A DNA stretch of 51,350 bases from positions 1 to 51,350 of the forward strand of contig CAIOTH010000041.1 of the NCBI GenBank assembly GCA_903861145.1, written 5' to 3'. Under the pieces are notes generated by a model. That model worked only from the letters and a program-made list of their open reading frames with translations. It was not told the DNA's origin and searched no databases. Every line of letters starts with the position of its first letter. Position 1 is the first letter of the stretch. Source of the DNA: an uncultured Bacteroidota bacterium. Lineage in GTDB: Bacteria; Bacteroidota; Bacteroidia; Chitinophagales; LD1. Made by a program: the position numbers and the translations under genes. Shown piece after piece: positions 8,243-16,334 of this stretch.

Positions 8243-8731
8243 TTACTCAAACTCCAGCATTACTTGCCCCTTTTCTACGGCCTGCTTTAGCTGAACGTTT
8301 ATCTTCTTCAATTTACCATCGCGTGGCGATTTGATAATATTCTCCATTTTCATGGCTTCAAGAATCAGGAGCGTGTCGCCCTTCTTCACTTCCTGTCCAT
8401 CAGTGGCCGTTATGTTGATGATAAGGCCCGGCATTGGGGCTTTGATCTGCTTTACAACTGAAGATGACTTAGCTGCAATACCCAATTGTTGTAGCAGCAA
8501 ATCATTCTTATCCTTAATAGAAATTTCGTAGTCGTTACCATTTACATTAATTACCATGGTTTTCTCCTCGGCATTAAAGCTTACCAGCATGGCGGTATAG
8601 CCCTTGTTATCCTTAATTACATGAAAGGTGTTTTCATGAAACTCAATCATATCCCATTCAACGTCCTTCCCGTTCATCGAGTTTTTATCAATCGTAAACT
8701 CTGCCTTTTTGTTAACTGTAGCTTTAACCAT
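8243..8731 (-). CDS. Biotin carboxyl carrier subunit of an acyl-CoA carboxylase
   Basis: The protein has 162 residues. The biotinyl domain fills the C-terminal half (about 90-162), with PMPGLI and the biotinylation motif EAMKMEN. The target Lys is residue 128, 35 from the end, as usual for biotin carriers. The N-terminal half is a small domain typical of Bacteroidota carrier subunits of propionyl-, methylcrotonyl- or acetyl-CoA carboxylase. The carboxylase and transferase subunits are not adjacent, so the substrate is unknown. The 89-base upstream gap holds a small CCCGC-ATAAG-GCGGG hairpin but no clear -7 element. Confidence 0.9.
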   Translation of the reverse strand: MVKATVNKKAEFTIDKNSMNGKDVEWDMIEFHENTFHVIKDNKGYTAMLVSFNAEEKTMVINVNGNDYEISIKDKNDLLLQQLGIAAKSSSVVKQIKAPMPGLIINITATDGQEVKKGDTLLILEAMKMENIIKSPRDGKLKKINVQLKQAVEKGQVMLEFE

Positions 8732-8820
8732 AATTGAAAATGTAAGCGCCCCCGCATAAGGCGGGATGAAACAAAAGAACGCAAACAGAATTTAAGAATG
8801 AAATATCGGGCCTTGCTTTT

Positions 8821-9876
8821 TTAGCCCTGTTTTAAAACCCGTTGAATATCTACTTCGGACATAATAGGTGCGGAGTGTACCAAGTGCTGTGTAAAATGAT
8901 TGGCAAAATAAGGCGCCAGCGAAATGCCCTTGGTGCCCATGCCATTAAATATGCCAACGTTTTTGTACTGTGGGTTAAAGCCAATAAAAGGCCTTCTATC
9001 CTTAACGGTGGGCCTAATAGCAGCTTTGTGGTCAACTATTTGGTAGGGCGATTTTAATACGGTTGAGAGATTGCCTAATAATTCGTTTTTACCTTTTTCG
9101 CTTGGTTGGGCATCGTCAAAATTCCACTCGTGGGTTGAGCCAATGTAGTATTCATCTTTATTGCCGGTGGGCATAATAAATACCTCGCCGTTAATCACCC
9201 TGTCTGCATAAAAGTCTTCAATCTTTAATATGAGGCATTCACCCTTAGCCAATTGGAAGGGAAGAAATTTAAAATAGGGGTTTTGGATGGCGTTGGCCCC
9301 CTCACAAAAAATAATTCGTTTAGCACTTTTGCCTTTGTAAACAATTGAGGTTTCGCTTACCTGCAACTCTTCAAAATTGAATTTCTCTTCCAGCAGCACT
9401 TCCTTTTGCTTGAGTAGATTTCGGTAAAGCGTTAAAAACTTCGATGCTTCTAATTTGCTTCCACCATTAATTTCAAAACCACCAAAATCGTTCTTTACTT
9501 TTTGCGTATCCAGATAAATAATTTCTTCGTTTTTGAGATATGGAAGATACTCTGGCGAAGCGCAACGCAAACTCCAATCGTTTTGCGCTTTTACCGAGTC
9601 GAACAATTTAATAATGGATAACGGATACAATAGTTGTTCGCTGAACAATTCTTCAAATTGTTGAAACGTAGCTTGCGAAAATGGAATAAGCTCATCGGCC
9701 AACCATGTTTTTACAAATTTGCGGCCTGTTATGGGATTGGTAATGCCTGAAGCTACATGCGTGGCTGAGGATGTATTCAACTCATCAATAAGCAACAGCG
9801 TTTGGTTTTCTTTCATCAAAAACCACGAAAGCATACTACCGGCAATGCCCTGCCCTACAATAATAAAGTCAAGCAT
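8821..9876 (-). CDS. FAD-dependent oxidoreductase of the DAO family
   Basis: The protein has 351 residues. The N-terminal dinucleotide motif is IIVGQGIAGS (about 4-13), and the acidic residue ending the second strand is in LLLIDE. The family signature GITNPITGRKF lies near 43-53, and the FAD-closing segment GMGTKGISLAPYFANHF is near the C-terminus. Members include glycine oxidase, D-amino-acid oxidases and the MnmC C-domain; the substrate cannot be told from sequence. No signal peptide, so cytosolic. The neighbours give no pathway clue. Confidence 0.85.
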   Translation of the reverse strand: MLDFIIVGQGIAGSMLSWFLMKENQTLLLIDELNTSSATHVASGITNPITGRKFVKTWLADELIPFSQATFQQFEELFSEQLLYPLSIIKLFDSVKAQNDWSLRCASPEYLPYLKNEEIIYLDTQKVKNDFGGFEINGGSKLEASKFLTLYRNLLKQKEVLLEEKFNFEELQVSETSIVYKGKSAKRIIFCEGANAIQNPYFKFLPFQLAKGECLILKIEDFYADRVINGEVFIMPTGNKDEYYIGSTHEWNFDDAQPSEKGKNELLGNLSTVLKSPYQIVDHKAAIRPTVKDRRPFIGFNPQYKNVGIFNGMGTKGISLAPYFANHFTQHLVHSAPIMSEVDIQRVLKQG

Positions 9877-9925
9877 AGTGGCTGCAATATAAAAATGAAA
9901 AGCAGGCTAATGTAAGCAACAGGTT

Positions 9926-10276
9926 TTACCTGAAGTATGAAAGGTCCTTTTTGCCACCATCGGAAGGTGGGTTGTTGTCATCATCCTCATCGTGGTAATC
10001 GGGTATGTTGTCAATCCGGTTGCGGAAAAATATGAACAACAAAAACTGAAACATCATGGCAAAGGGTGTCATTGATTCTATCTTCTTTTGCGCTTCAGGA
10101 TCATGCATCAAATTGGGTCCGTAAAAATACACGCAGCCCGCATATGCAGCCAGCAGTATTAATACAAAGCCACCAACAAAGCCACCGAGATAACCCCACG
10201 GAGATATCCCTTTTTCCATGCACATTTTATGCAGGAAATAGCAAAACAAAACAAGGATTATCGGGAAGAAAGTCAT
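9926..10276 (-). CDS. Small membrane protein of unknown function
   Basis: The protein has 116 residues from the ATG at 10276. A TTG at 10309 would overlap the upstream gene by 26 bases and is less likely. There are two or three hydrophobic segments (about 2-16, 28-55 and 85-97) with glycine-rich GYLGGFVGGF. The C-terminus is acidic and polar (HDEDDDNNPPSDGG). No known domain was recognised. It lies 7 bases after the YjbR-like gene and is probably cotranscribed. Confidence 0.7.
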   Translation of the reverse strand: MTFFPIILVLFCYFLHKMCMEKGISPWGYLGGFVGGFVLILLAAYAGCVYFYGPNLMHDPEAQKKIESMTPFAMMFQFLLFIFFRNRIDNIPDYHDEDDDNNPPSDGGKKDLSYFR

Positions 10277-10283
10277 ATCGTAA

Positions 10284-10646
10284 TTATTTAAGGCCGTTAA
10301 GTTCTTCAATCATTTTTTTCGAAAACCCCTTTACAACTTGTTCATAGGAGTGATCTATCATCCATAACAATTCTTTTCGTGGAATTGTTCCGTTATCAAT
10401 ATAAACGGTATTCCAGTACTTTTTATTCATGTGGTAACCGGGTTGCACATCAACATATTTGTCCCTGTACTCGCCCACCAACTCTGCATCCATCTTCAAG
10501 TTAGCTCGAAAAGGCCGAAAAGTCAAGCTTGTAAGCAAAAAAAGCTTTCCCATCACCTTAAAAACCAACGTATCCACACCAAACGGGAAATCTTCAGTAA
10601 CCCCCGGTTTTAAAAGACAATAAGCGCGAAGTTCCTCAATATTCAT
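10284..10646 (-). CDS. MmcQ/YjbR-family protein
   Basis: The protein has 120 residues, the usual size for this family, with its typical start (LRAYCLLKPGVTEDFPFGVDTLVFKVMGKLF) and the motif PGYHMNKKYWNTV near 69-81. The end has HSYEQVVKGFSKK. The fold resembles CyaY, and family members are called DNA-binding, but the cellular role is poorly known. The gene lies between the AlkP-superfamily hydrolase and a small membrane protein on the same strand. Confidence 0.9.
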   Translation of the reverse strand: MNIEELRAYCLLKPGVTEDFPFGVDTLVFKVMGKLFLLTSLTFRPFRANLKMDAELVGEYRDKYVDVQPGYHMNKKYWNTVYIDNGTIPRKELLWMIDHSYEQVVKGFSKKMIEELNGLK

Positions 10647-10679
10647 CTAATAACAGGTTGATTATTATCACTCAGGCAC

Positions 10680-12041
10680 TTATTTCCCCTTGTTCATGAT
10701 CTTTTCAGAGAAAACGGAAAATTCCTTAATTGATTGTTCAAGGTATTTTTTTCTATCCGGAGTTAAACAGAGTTCTTCAAGGGGATTAAATTCTTTCTGC
10801 ACATACTCAAACGTCGGTTCTCTACCCAGTTCACCAACAGGGGCGTACATCCATTCGCCGGCACGCAAAACAAAGCGCTTGTCGCCTTCAATAAAGGCCA
10901 TTTGGTTGTACTTAAATTGGGGAAGGGTTTTGCCCTCGTTATCGTACCAATAACTTTGCAGTACCGGTAAATTGTTCTCGGTTTCCTTCATTAGCGTGCC
11001 TTCTTCAACTTCTACACCGCAACTACGCAAAATATCGTGGTGCATAAACCGTGCACCAACGTTGTAGGTTTTTGTTTCCGCTTTTCCATGCTCATGGTCA
11101 AGCCAGAATAATGGAACTCTATTACCACCATCGGTTACATTGCTAAAATGGTATTGCCAACCCTGGTCGCCAAAATTTTCGCCGTGGTCTGAACAGAAAA
11201 TTACGAGATTATCCTGGCCATCATGCATTTCTTTACAGAAAGAATCTATTTCGTCTTTTATCAGTTTCCAGGCCAGTTTTTGTTTTTCATGCATCAGGTT
11301 AAGGTCGTGCTGTGTTAGCGCGGGCTTTTCCCTTTTTAAAAACGTTTGCGATAGCAAGTGATAAAGGATGTGCCACTCATGTATTTTACCCGATAGCGAC
11401 CTGTTCATCAGCTTAAACTTATCAGCAATGTGGTAAGGATAATGCGACTCCATTAGGTTAATGAACATAAATACGCCCTGGCCTTTAGCGTTGTTTTCGG
11501 TTATTATCTGCCGTGCTTTGTTAAACGAATCCTGAGATGTTTTTTGTGCCCAAATTATGCCTTGCCTTATGTCTTCGCTTATTTTTTCAAAAACCTGGTC
11601 GTTGGGTTTCAATACCATTTTTCTTATTCTCGGGCGGTTGGCAGCCAGGGCAAGGCGTAATAACCACTGATGTTTTGATTTGGTAAAATCCCAGGTGCGA
11701 TGCACTTCATCAAAACCTTTGCTCACATTAAAAATATCGGTAGTAACAATATTGGCTGAAACCTGCACAGTATGGTATCCTACAGTTTTTAATTTTTCGG
11801 GCAGCGAGGGGATTTCGTCTTTTAACCACCGGCTTTGCGATGTGGCACCGTGTTGGTGAGGCAATAACCCGGTAAACATTGAACTGGTAGCCGGTAATGT
11901 CCAACAACCGGTTGAACGGGCATTGGTAAACTGAACTGCGTTTTGTTCAAGATAGGGCACTTGTGGACCCTCATGCTGGTAAGCAGAGTCAAAGCGAAGG
12001 CTATCGGCTACAATTAAAATTACATTTTTAGGCTTCCCCAC
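10680..12041 (-). CDS. Sulfatase-like hydrolase of the alkaline phosphatase superfamily, with threonine at the nucleophile position
   Basis: The protein has 453 residues with a GTG start, because no ATG precedes the conserved strand VILIVADSLR. Metal ligands are visible: Asp13 and the SDHGE cluster near 284. True sulfatases have C/S-x-P-x-R at the formylglycine site. Here the aligned residues are T48-L-P-A-T52 before MFTGLLPHQHG, so the nucleophile is probably Thr48 and the Arg is missing. That fits phospho- or sulfo-transfer enzymes of the superfamily better than a sulfatase. No signal peptide is seen, so cytosolic action on a cell-made substrate is likely. Substrate unknown. Confidence 0.85.
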   Translation of the reverse strand: MGKPKNVILIVADSLRFDSAYQHEGPQVPYLEQNAVQFTNARSTGCWTLPATSSMFTGLLPHQHGATSQSRWLKDEIPSLPEKLKTVGYHTVQVSANIVTTDIFNVSKGFDEVHRTWDFTKSKHQWLLRLALAANRPRIRKMVLKPNDQVFEKISEDIRQGIIWAQKTSQDSFNKARQIITENNAKGQGVFMFINLMESHYPYHIADKFKLMNRSLSGKIHEWHILYHLLSQTFLKREKPALTQHDLNLMHEKQKLAWKLIKDEIDSFCKEMHDGQDNLVIFCSDHGENFGDQGWQYHFSNVTDGGNRVPLFWLDHEHGKAETKTYNVGARFMHHDILRSCGVEVEEGTLMKETENNLPVLQSYWYDNEGKTLPQFKYNQMAFIEGDKRFVLRAGEWMYAPVGELGREPTFEYVQKEFNPLEELCLTPDRKKYLEQSIKEFSVFSEKIMNKGK

Positions 12042-12096
12042 TACTCTCGGCTTAAATTTCGGGTCGTGAAACTACGTAAAATTTCAGGAACCCCAC

Positions 12097-12894
12097 TTAT
12101 AGGTAATATTTAAGATGGTTATCTTTCAAATGCTTCTCATGTATTTGAAAGTCGGGCATTACCTGTTCTACTACTTTCCAGAAGCGGGCAGAGTGGTCGT
12201 GATGCACTAAATGGGCCAGTTCATGTATCATTACATAATCAATCGTTCGTGCCGGTGCAAATAACAACCGCACTGATATGACTATGTGGCCTCCGCGCGA
12301 GCAATGCCCCCAAAAGCTGGTGGCATATTTCATTTTCACGCTATTTAGTGGTTTTTTGAAGTAATTGTTGTTCAACTCGTGCAGACGCTCAGTAACAATG
12401 GGTAAAAAGAACTTACACAAACACTTGGCTACCAGGTATGAAGCTGCATCGGCCTCTGCTTCTTTAGTTAAACCGCGTGCAATAGACAGCACAATGTTGT
12501 TTTTAAATATTTTGGCCGATGACTTGGCTTTATCGTGATGAAAAACCGATATCATAAACTCGTAATCGCCTACCCGCAAAATTTCACCGTTAACATAAAC
12601 GCGTTGTTGCAGGCTATCCATTAATTCGGGTTTATCGCCTAACTTCTCCTTAGCCCATTTAAGCAGAGCGTCAATTTGCTTGCGCTGCTCGTCTTTATGC
12701 TGCCGGCCTGCAATGCGAATGATAATGCCGTTTTTATTAACCGACACCCGGTTATTAAATCTCGATTCGTAAAGTATGCGTACAGGTATATTCTCTCCAT
12801 TCACCGAAATTTCAAATTCCTGTTGCAAAGGAATTTCCTCAACCGGCTTGGGTTTTGTTTGCGTTAAATTATCGAACAGCGAAAACAGGGACAT
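12097..12894 (-). CDS. YgjP/DUF45-type zinc metallopeptidase
   Basis: The protein has 265 residues. The C-terminal half carries the zinc motif HELAHLVHHDHSARFW (about 226-241), in which HExxH plus a downstream His bind zinc, and the family signature YATSFWGHCSRGGHI upstream. The N-terminal part (PVRILYESRFNNRVSV) also matches the YgjP layout. Cytosolic, no signal peptide. The role of the family is poorly known; peptidase activity is inferred from the motif. Confidence 0.92.
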   Translation of the reverse strand: MSLFSLFDNLTQTKPKPVEEIPLQQEFEISVNGENIPVRILYESRFNNRVSVNKNGIIIRIAGRQHKDEQRKQIDALLKWAKEKLGDKPELMDSLQQRVYVNGEILRVGDYEFMISVFHHDKAKSSAKIFKNNIVLSIARGLTKEAEADAASYLVAKCLCKFFLPIVTERLHELNNNYFKKPLNSVKMKYATSFWGHCSRGGHIVISVRLLFAPARTIDYVMIHELAHLVHHDHSARFWKVVEQVMPDFQIHEKHLKDNHLKYYL

Positions 12895-13009
12895 AAAGTA
12901 CCGCTAAAATCAAAAGAAGAAATGGGTATTGGCGGATGATTTTTCCACATTGAAATATTACTAAAACAGAATTGCCAATTTTTGGTAAACCGGAAATTGA
13001 CAAGTCAAA

Positions 13010-13381
13010 TCATTGGGTCTTTGACTTTTGGACTTTCTCCTGTTTGTAATCCTTCTTGATTTTCCGCACCTCATCTATCCTAATCTTAGTTTCTTTCGAA
13101 ATCTCCAGGGGGCTTTTACCGCTATCCAGCATTTCCCTCACTTTTGTTTTATAATCATCCTGGAAAATCTGTTTTTCTGTTGGTTCGTCGCGATGAAAGG
13201 CCGGCACTGGCTTTTTTTCTGGTTCCGGAACAATTTTATTGGTACTTCTGTTAAAGAAGAAAATTGCTAAAACAGCAAATACAACAAGGCCGCCCCCAAT
13301 CCACCAATAAAGCTTGCTCTTTTTAGGTGTTACAACTGGTTCCGTGGGCTGGTTGCCGGGGATGGGTGTTTCGGTGCTCAT
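13010..13381 (-). CDS. Single-pass membrane protein with a helix-turn-helix-like cytosolic or periplasmic tail, unknown function
   Basis: The protein has 123 residues. A proline-rich start (TPIPGNQPTEPVV) leads to one transmembrane segment (about 25-43, YWWIGGGLVVFAVLAIFFF), followed by a proline/charged linker. The C-terminal stretch (about 80-115, MLDSGKSPLEISKETKIRIDEVRKIK) resembles a small helix-turn-helix of the kind that starts with SGKSPxEIAKExxI. Not recognised as a named family. It is divergent from clpP across a 121-base region. Confidence 0.68.
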   Translation of the reverse strand: MSTETPIPGNQPTEPVVTPKKSKLYWWIGGGLVVFAVLAIFFFNRSTNKIVPEPEKKPVPAFHRDEPTEKQIFQDDYKTKVREMLDSGKSPLEISKETKIRIDEVRKIKKDYKQEKVQKSKTQ

Positions 13382-13468
13382 TTCAACAATTTGAAGTAAA
13401 AATAATAAGTAAGCAGACTATAAAAAGCAGAATGATTAAATCAGATTATCTCAACTTCCAAAATATTC

Positions 13469-13476
13469 TATTTTTG
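13469..13476 (+). promoter_or_regulatory. Bacteroidota-type -7 element for clpP
   Basis: TATTTTTG fits TAnnTTTG exactly and ends 26 bases before the clpP ATG. No TTTG was seen at the expected -33 position. Confidence 0.5.
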
Positions 13477-13502
13477 AACTCGTCAACATAACAAAAACGA
13501 AC

Positions 13503-14126
13503 ATGAACATAAGACAAGAAGAACCCGAAAAACCAGAGCTACCGAACGTAGAGCCGGATAAGTTAATGGAAAAATTTGCCGGCGGCATGATGCGGTTCGA
13601 CAATAAGTTTTTAGAACAGCGCAAAGTGTTTTTATGGGGGCCAGTACATGATGAGTCTGCCGAAAAAATTGTGAACCGCCTGTTGTTTTTAGAAGCAGCC
13701 GACCCCGGAAAGGACATTTTCTTTTACATCAACAGCCCGGGTGGGGTAGTTACCAGCGGTATGGTTATTTACGATGCCATGAAAATGATTTCATCGCCGG
13801 TGCATACTATTTGCATGGGCCTTGCAGCATCTATGGGTTCTATACTTTTAAGCGGAGGCACCAAAGGCAAAAGGCAAATTTGGCCTAACGGCAGGGTAAT
13901 GATACACCAGCCAAGTTTGGGTGGTATGTATGGCCAGGCTACCGATATTGAAATTACAGCAGCCGAGATTCAGAAAATTAAGGAAATAAGCGCTGATATA
14001 CTGGCTAAAAACTGCGGTAAAACTTACGAGCAGGTATTGAAAGATTTCGACCGCGACCATTGGATGAATGCCAAGGAAGCCCTTGAATACGGTATTGTAG
14101 ATAGTATAGCAGAAAAAATAAGCTAA
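13503..14126 (+). CDS. clpP: ATP-dependent Clp protease proteolytic subunit
   Basis: The protein has 207 residues. The catalytic triad is complete: Ser near 110 (GLAASMGS), His near 134 (MIHQP) and Asp near 185 (DRDHW). YINSPGG and GQATDIEI are also typical. ClpP assembles as a 14-mer and degrades proteins delivered by ClpX or ClpA/C. No clpX or tig lies beside it, unlike the common tig-clpP-clpX order, so this may be a second copy or a relocated clpP. The C-terminus ends soon after EYGIVDSI. Confidence 0.94.
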   Translation: MNIRQEEPEKPELPNVEPDKLMEKFAGGMMRFDNKFLEQRKVFLWGPVHDESAEKIVNRLLFLEAADPGKDIFFYINSPGGVVTSGMVIYDAMKMISSPVHTICMGLAASMGSILLSGGTKGKRQIWPNGRVMIHQPSLGGMYGQATDIEITAAEIQKIKEISADILAKNCGKTYEQVLKDFDRDHWMNAKEALEYGIVDSIAEKIS

Positions 14127-14140
14127 ATTGAGTATGCCGG

Positions 14141-14179
14141 AATTGGAACAATAGTCGTTTATATACTGTTGTTCCGATT
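14141..14179 (+). other. Long imperfect hairpin between clpP and the following gene
   Basis: Positions 14141-14155 can pair with 14165-14179 over 15 bp, with two G-U wobbles in the RNA sense and a 9-base loop. It lies 15 bases after the clpP stop and 22 bases before the ATG at 14202. No T run follows it, so it is not a standard terminator. It may be an mRNA-processing, stability or attenuation element. Confidence 0.45.
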
Positions 14180-14201
14180 TCAGCTTCATTCAATTTATAA
14201 A

Positions 14202-14612
14202 ATGGATATGACCCGTCAGGACCAAAATGTAGAGCTTGCGCGCTACCAAAAAGATATAGCAGACCGCCTCGGTATCGATGCTCAGAATCTTATTTTCAAT
14301 TATAAGCAGAAGAACGAAACCGTAAGGCTTGACCTGGTTACCGTTAATCCCAAGCACGACCAATCTTTCCTTTTCCACACCGAAACCGGTACGGATAAGG
14401 TTGATGCCCTAAAGAAAATGCTTGAATACATTAGCGAGCATTACCACCGTGAAAGCAGCCTGACTATACAGTGGATTAAGGTGGGCGAAAACAAACTACA
14501 CACTTCGTACTTTAGGGCTAAGAACATGTATGAGGCGCTAGATAAGTTTTATTACGGCCGTGATTTGGGCTCTTATAAAATTTTCAGTATTACCTTGAAT
14601 CCGGTGAGTTAG
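14202..14612 (+). CDS. Conserved hypothetical protein
   Basis: The protein has 136 residues from the ATG at 14202. A TTG at 14169 is rejected because it lies inside the hairpin arm. There is no signal peptide or membrane segment. Visible features are a charged N-terminus, DALKKMLEYISEHY near 70 and RAKNMYEALDKFYYGRD near 105, suggesting a small alpha/beta fold. No family recognised. It ends 23 bases inside the convergent small membrane-protein gene. Confidence 0.72.
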   Translation: MDMTRQDQNVELARYQKDIADRLGIDAQNLIFNYKQKNETVRLDLVTVNPKHDQSFLFHTETGTDKVDALKKMLEYISEHYHRESSLTIQWIKVGENKLHTSYFRAKNMYEALDKFYYGRDLGSYKIFSITLNPVS

Positions 14613-14805
14613 CTGATTTAAGCCTGCGGATTTTTCTCCACTGCATAAGTATAATTACCAGCATCAAAAAGAAAGCTATAGGCTCAATAATGCAGAATAT
14701 CCAAATATTGATTTCCTCATAACTTATACCAAGTAGGTGCCCGCCGTCAATAAGGATTTTTACGCACCAGTTAAAAAGAGCATGAACAAAAGCATTATTG
14801 ATCAT
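14590..14805 (-). CDS. Small two-helix membrane protein
   Basis: The protein has 71 residues. An amphipathic start (AFVHALFNWCVKILIDGG) precedes SYEEINIWIFCIIEPIAFFLMLVIILM, a long hydrophobic region (about 31-55), and a basic tail QWRKIRRLK that would stay in the cytosol. Unknown function. It follows the MazG-like gene by 26 bases and is the last gene of the operon running from 18016. Its final 23 bases overlap the convergent gene. Confidence 0.6.
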   Translation of the reverse strand: MINNAFVHALFNWCVKILIDGGHLLGISYEEINIWIFCIIEPIAFFLMLVIILMQWRKIRRLKSANSPDSR

Positions 14806-14831
14806 AGCAGTACAACGCCAGGTTGAAAAAA

Positions 14832-15158
14832 TTATTTCAACTTCTCATTATTCTTGTGCCTATCGCTGTCCCTCTTTGTCTTCTTATCTAAATTTTTTTG
14901 CAGCGCATCAGTAAGGTTTACGCCGGTTTGATTGGCGATGCATATCAATACAAAAAGCACGTCAGCTAATTCATCACTTAACTCTTTGTTTTTGTCGCTT
15001 TCTTTAAAACTTTGCTCGCCGTATTTGCGGGCTATAATGCGGGCTACTTCACCTACTTCTTCGGTAAGCATAGCCATGTTGGTTAGTTCGTTAAAATAGC
15101 GAACACCGGTGGTGGTAATCCAGCTATCTACTGTTTTTTGTGCTTCTTCTATTGTCAT
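14832..15158 (-). CDS. MazG-like nucleotide pyrophosphohydrolase
   Basis: The protein has 108 residues. The four-helix MazG/dUTPase-like fold is shown by EEVGEVAR (about 33-40) and DELADVLFVLICIAN (about 62-76), which supply the acidic magnesium ligands. Single-domain members hydrolyse (d)NTPs to monophosphates, often non-canonical ones. The basic tail KKTKRDSDRHKNN is usual for Bacteroidota versions. The gene starts 11 bases after the PaiB-like gene. Confidence 0.92.
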   Translation of the reverse strand: MTIEEAQKTVDSWITTTGVRYFNELTNMAMLTEEVGEVARIIARKYGEQSFKESDKNKELSDELADVLFVLICIANQTGVNLTDALQKNLDKKTKRDSDRHKNNEKLK

Positions 15159-15169
15159 GGCATGTACTT

Positions 15170-15790
15170 TTATTTTTTTCTTTTCTCCATTTCTTCGGCT
15201 ATCCTTTTCGAATCGTAGTCATCAGATTTTTTTAAATGGTCAATGACCCCCTGGTAGCTTTCCGCATCCCGGTTTTGGCTCAATTTACTATTAGCCTCAA
15301 AACGCTCGATCTTAATTTCAAAAGCAATCAACCCTCTAAAATCAGTTTGAAGTAGTTGCTCGGGTACGTCTTCTATCTTTGTTGGGTGCTCAGCATGTAA
15401 ATTTTCGTAACGGGCCATCATTTTGCCAAGGCTGGCCCTTAATTCGGCTCCTTCTAAAATCCTCACCTTTCCATAGGCATGTATGGCCATGTAATTCCAG
15501 GTAGGAACATTTTTGTGGTTATACCAGCTAGGTGATACATAAGCATGCGGGCCCATAAAAATGGCTAACACATCTTTACCATCTTCAAAGCTTTTTAATT
15601 GCTGGTTTGCCCTTGAACCATGACCCATTAAAATCCAATCGCCTGAAGCGTTTTGGTTTAACTCTAATGGGATGTGTGTTGCAACAGGTATTCCGTCCTT
15701 TGCGCTTACCAACGTGGCAAACCCAAATTCCCTGATAAGATTCTGTATCTCGGCCCAATCTTTCTCTTCGTAGTATTTGGGTATATACAT
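15170..15790 (-). CDS. FMN-binding PaiB-family protein
   Basis: The protein has 206 residues, the usual PaiB length. Signatures are MYIPKYYE at the start, FGFATLVS, ATHIPLEL, GHGSRANQQ, FMGPHAYVSPSWY (about 79-91) and VPTWNYMAIHAYG (about 96-108). The fold is a split-barrel FMN-binding domain. In Bacillus PaiB is named a negative regulator of sporulation and protease genes; the function in Bacteroidota is not established. It begins 3 bases after dtd ends, so translation is probably coupled. Confidence 0.92.
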   Translation of the reverse strand: MYIPKYYEEKDWAEIQNLIREFGFATLVSAKDGIPVATHIPLELNQNASGDWILMGHGSRANQQLKSFEDGKDVLAIFMGPHAYVSPSWYNHKNVPTWNYMAIHAYGKVRILEGAELRASLGKMMARYENLHAEHPTKIEDVPEQLLQTDFRGLIAFEIKIERFEANSKLSQNRDAESYQGVIDHLKKSDDYDSKRIAEEMEKRKK

Positions 15791-15793
15791 GGT

Positions 15794-16249
15794 TTAGGTA
15801 TTTGGATTTTTTGAATCGATTTGAATAGTAACCGGACCGTCATTAATTAACGCGACTTGCATGTCAGCACCAAACTCACCTGTGCCAACTGGCTTACCTA
15901 AAGCAGTGCTTACCTGTTGCACAAGTTTTTCATAGAGCGGGATAGCAATATCGGGTTTAGCGGCTTTAATAAATGATGGGCGGTTTCCCTTTCGGGTAAG
16001 GGCATAAAGGGTAAATTGCGATACTATAATAATGTCGCCTCCTACTTCTTTAATAGACAAATTCATATTGTCGTTCTCGTCGTCAAAAATGCGGAGGTTG
16101 ACCAGTTTGTTGGCGGTCCATTCAATGTCTTCAGTGGTGTCCAATTCTTCAAAACCAGCCAATACCAAATAGCCTTTTTTGATGGAGGACTTTACAACCC
16201 CATTAATGGTTACCGATGCTTCTGAAACACGTTGAATTATAATTCTCAT
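15794..16249 (-). CDS. dtd: D-aminoacyl-tRNA deacylase
   Basis: The protein has 151 residues from the ATG at 16249, matching the canonical start MRIIIQRVSEASV. An upstream in-frame start at 16315 is rejected because the added residues come from the CGCAAAG repeats. The catalytic motifs SQFTLYA (about 79-85) and GPVTI near the C-terminus are both intact. The enzyme removes D-amino acids, and Gly mischarged on tRNA(Ala), from tRNA in the cytosol. Confidence 0.95.
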   Translation of the reverse strand: MRIIIQRVSEASVTINGVVKSSIKKGYLVLAGFEELDTTEDIEWTANKLVNLRIFDDENDNMNLSIKEVGGDIIIVSQFTLYALTRKGNRPSFIKAAKPDIAIPLYEKLVQQVSTALGKPVGTGEFGADMQVALINDGPVTIQIDSKNPNT

Positions 16250-16269
16250 AGAATACAAAATACATTTCA

Positions 16270-16307
16270 CGCAAAGTGCGCAAAGATTAGATGCAAAGAA
16301 CGCAAAG
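16270..16307. repeat. Short CGCAAAG repeat array, 9-bp period
   Basis: CGCAAAG occurs at 16270, 16279 and 16301, with a TGCAAAG at 16292. Spacing is 9 bases within pairs and 13 between the pairs. The array sits in the 85-base gap between rsgA and dtd. Similar ACGCAAAG-type strings occur between genes in other bacteria; no function is known to me. Confidence 0.6.
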
Positions 16308-16334
16308 AATACCAAAATATTTATGGGCTTTACG

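Noticed and set aside
16250-16315. Longer start for dtd
   Set aside because: The added residues are translated CGCAAAG repeats, and the conserved protein begins MRIIIQRVSEASV at 16249.
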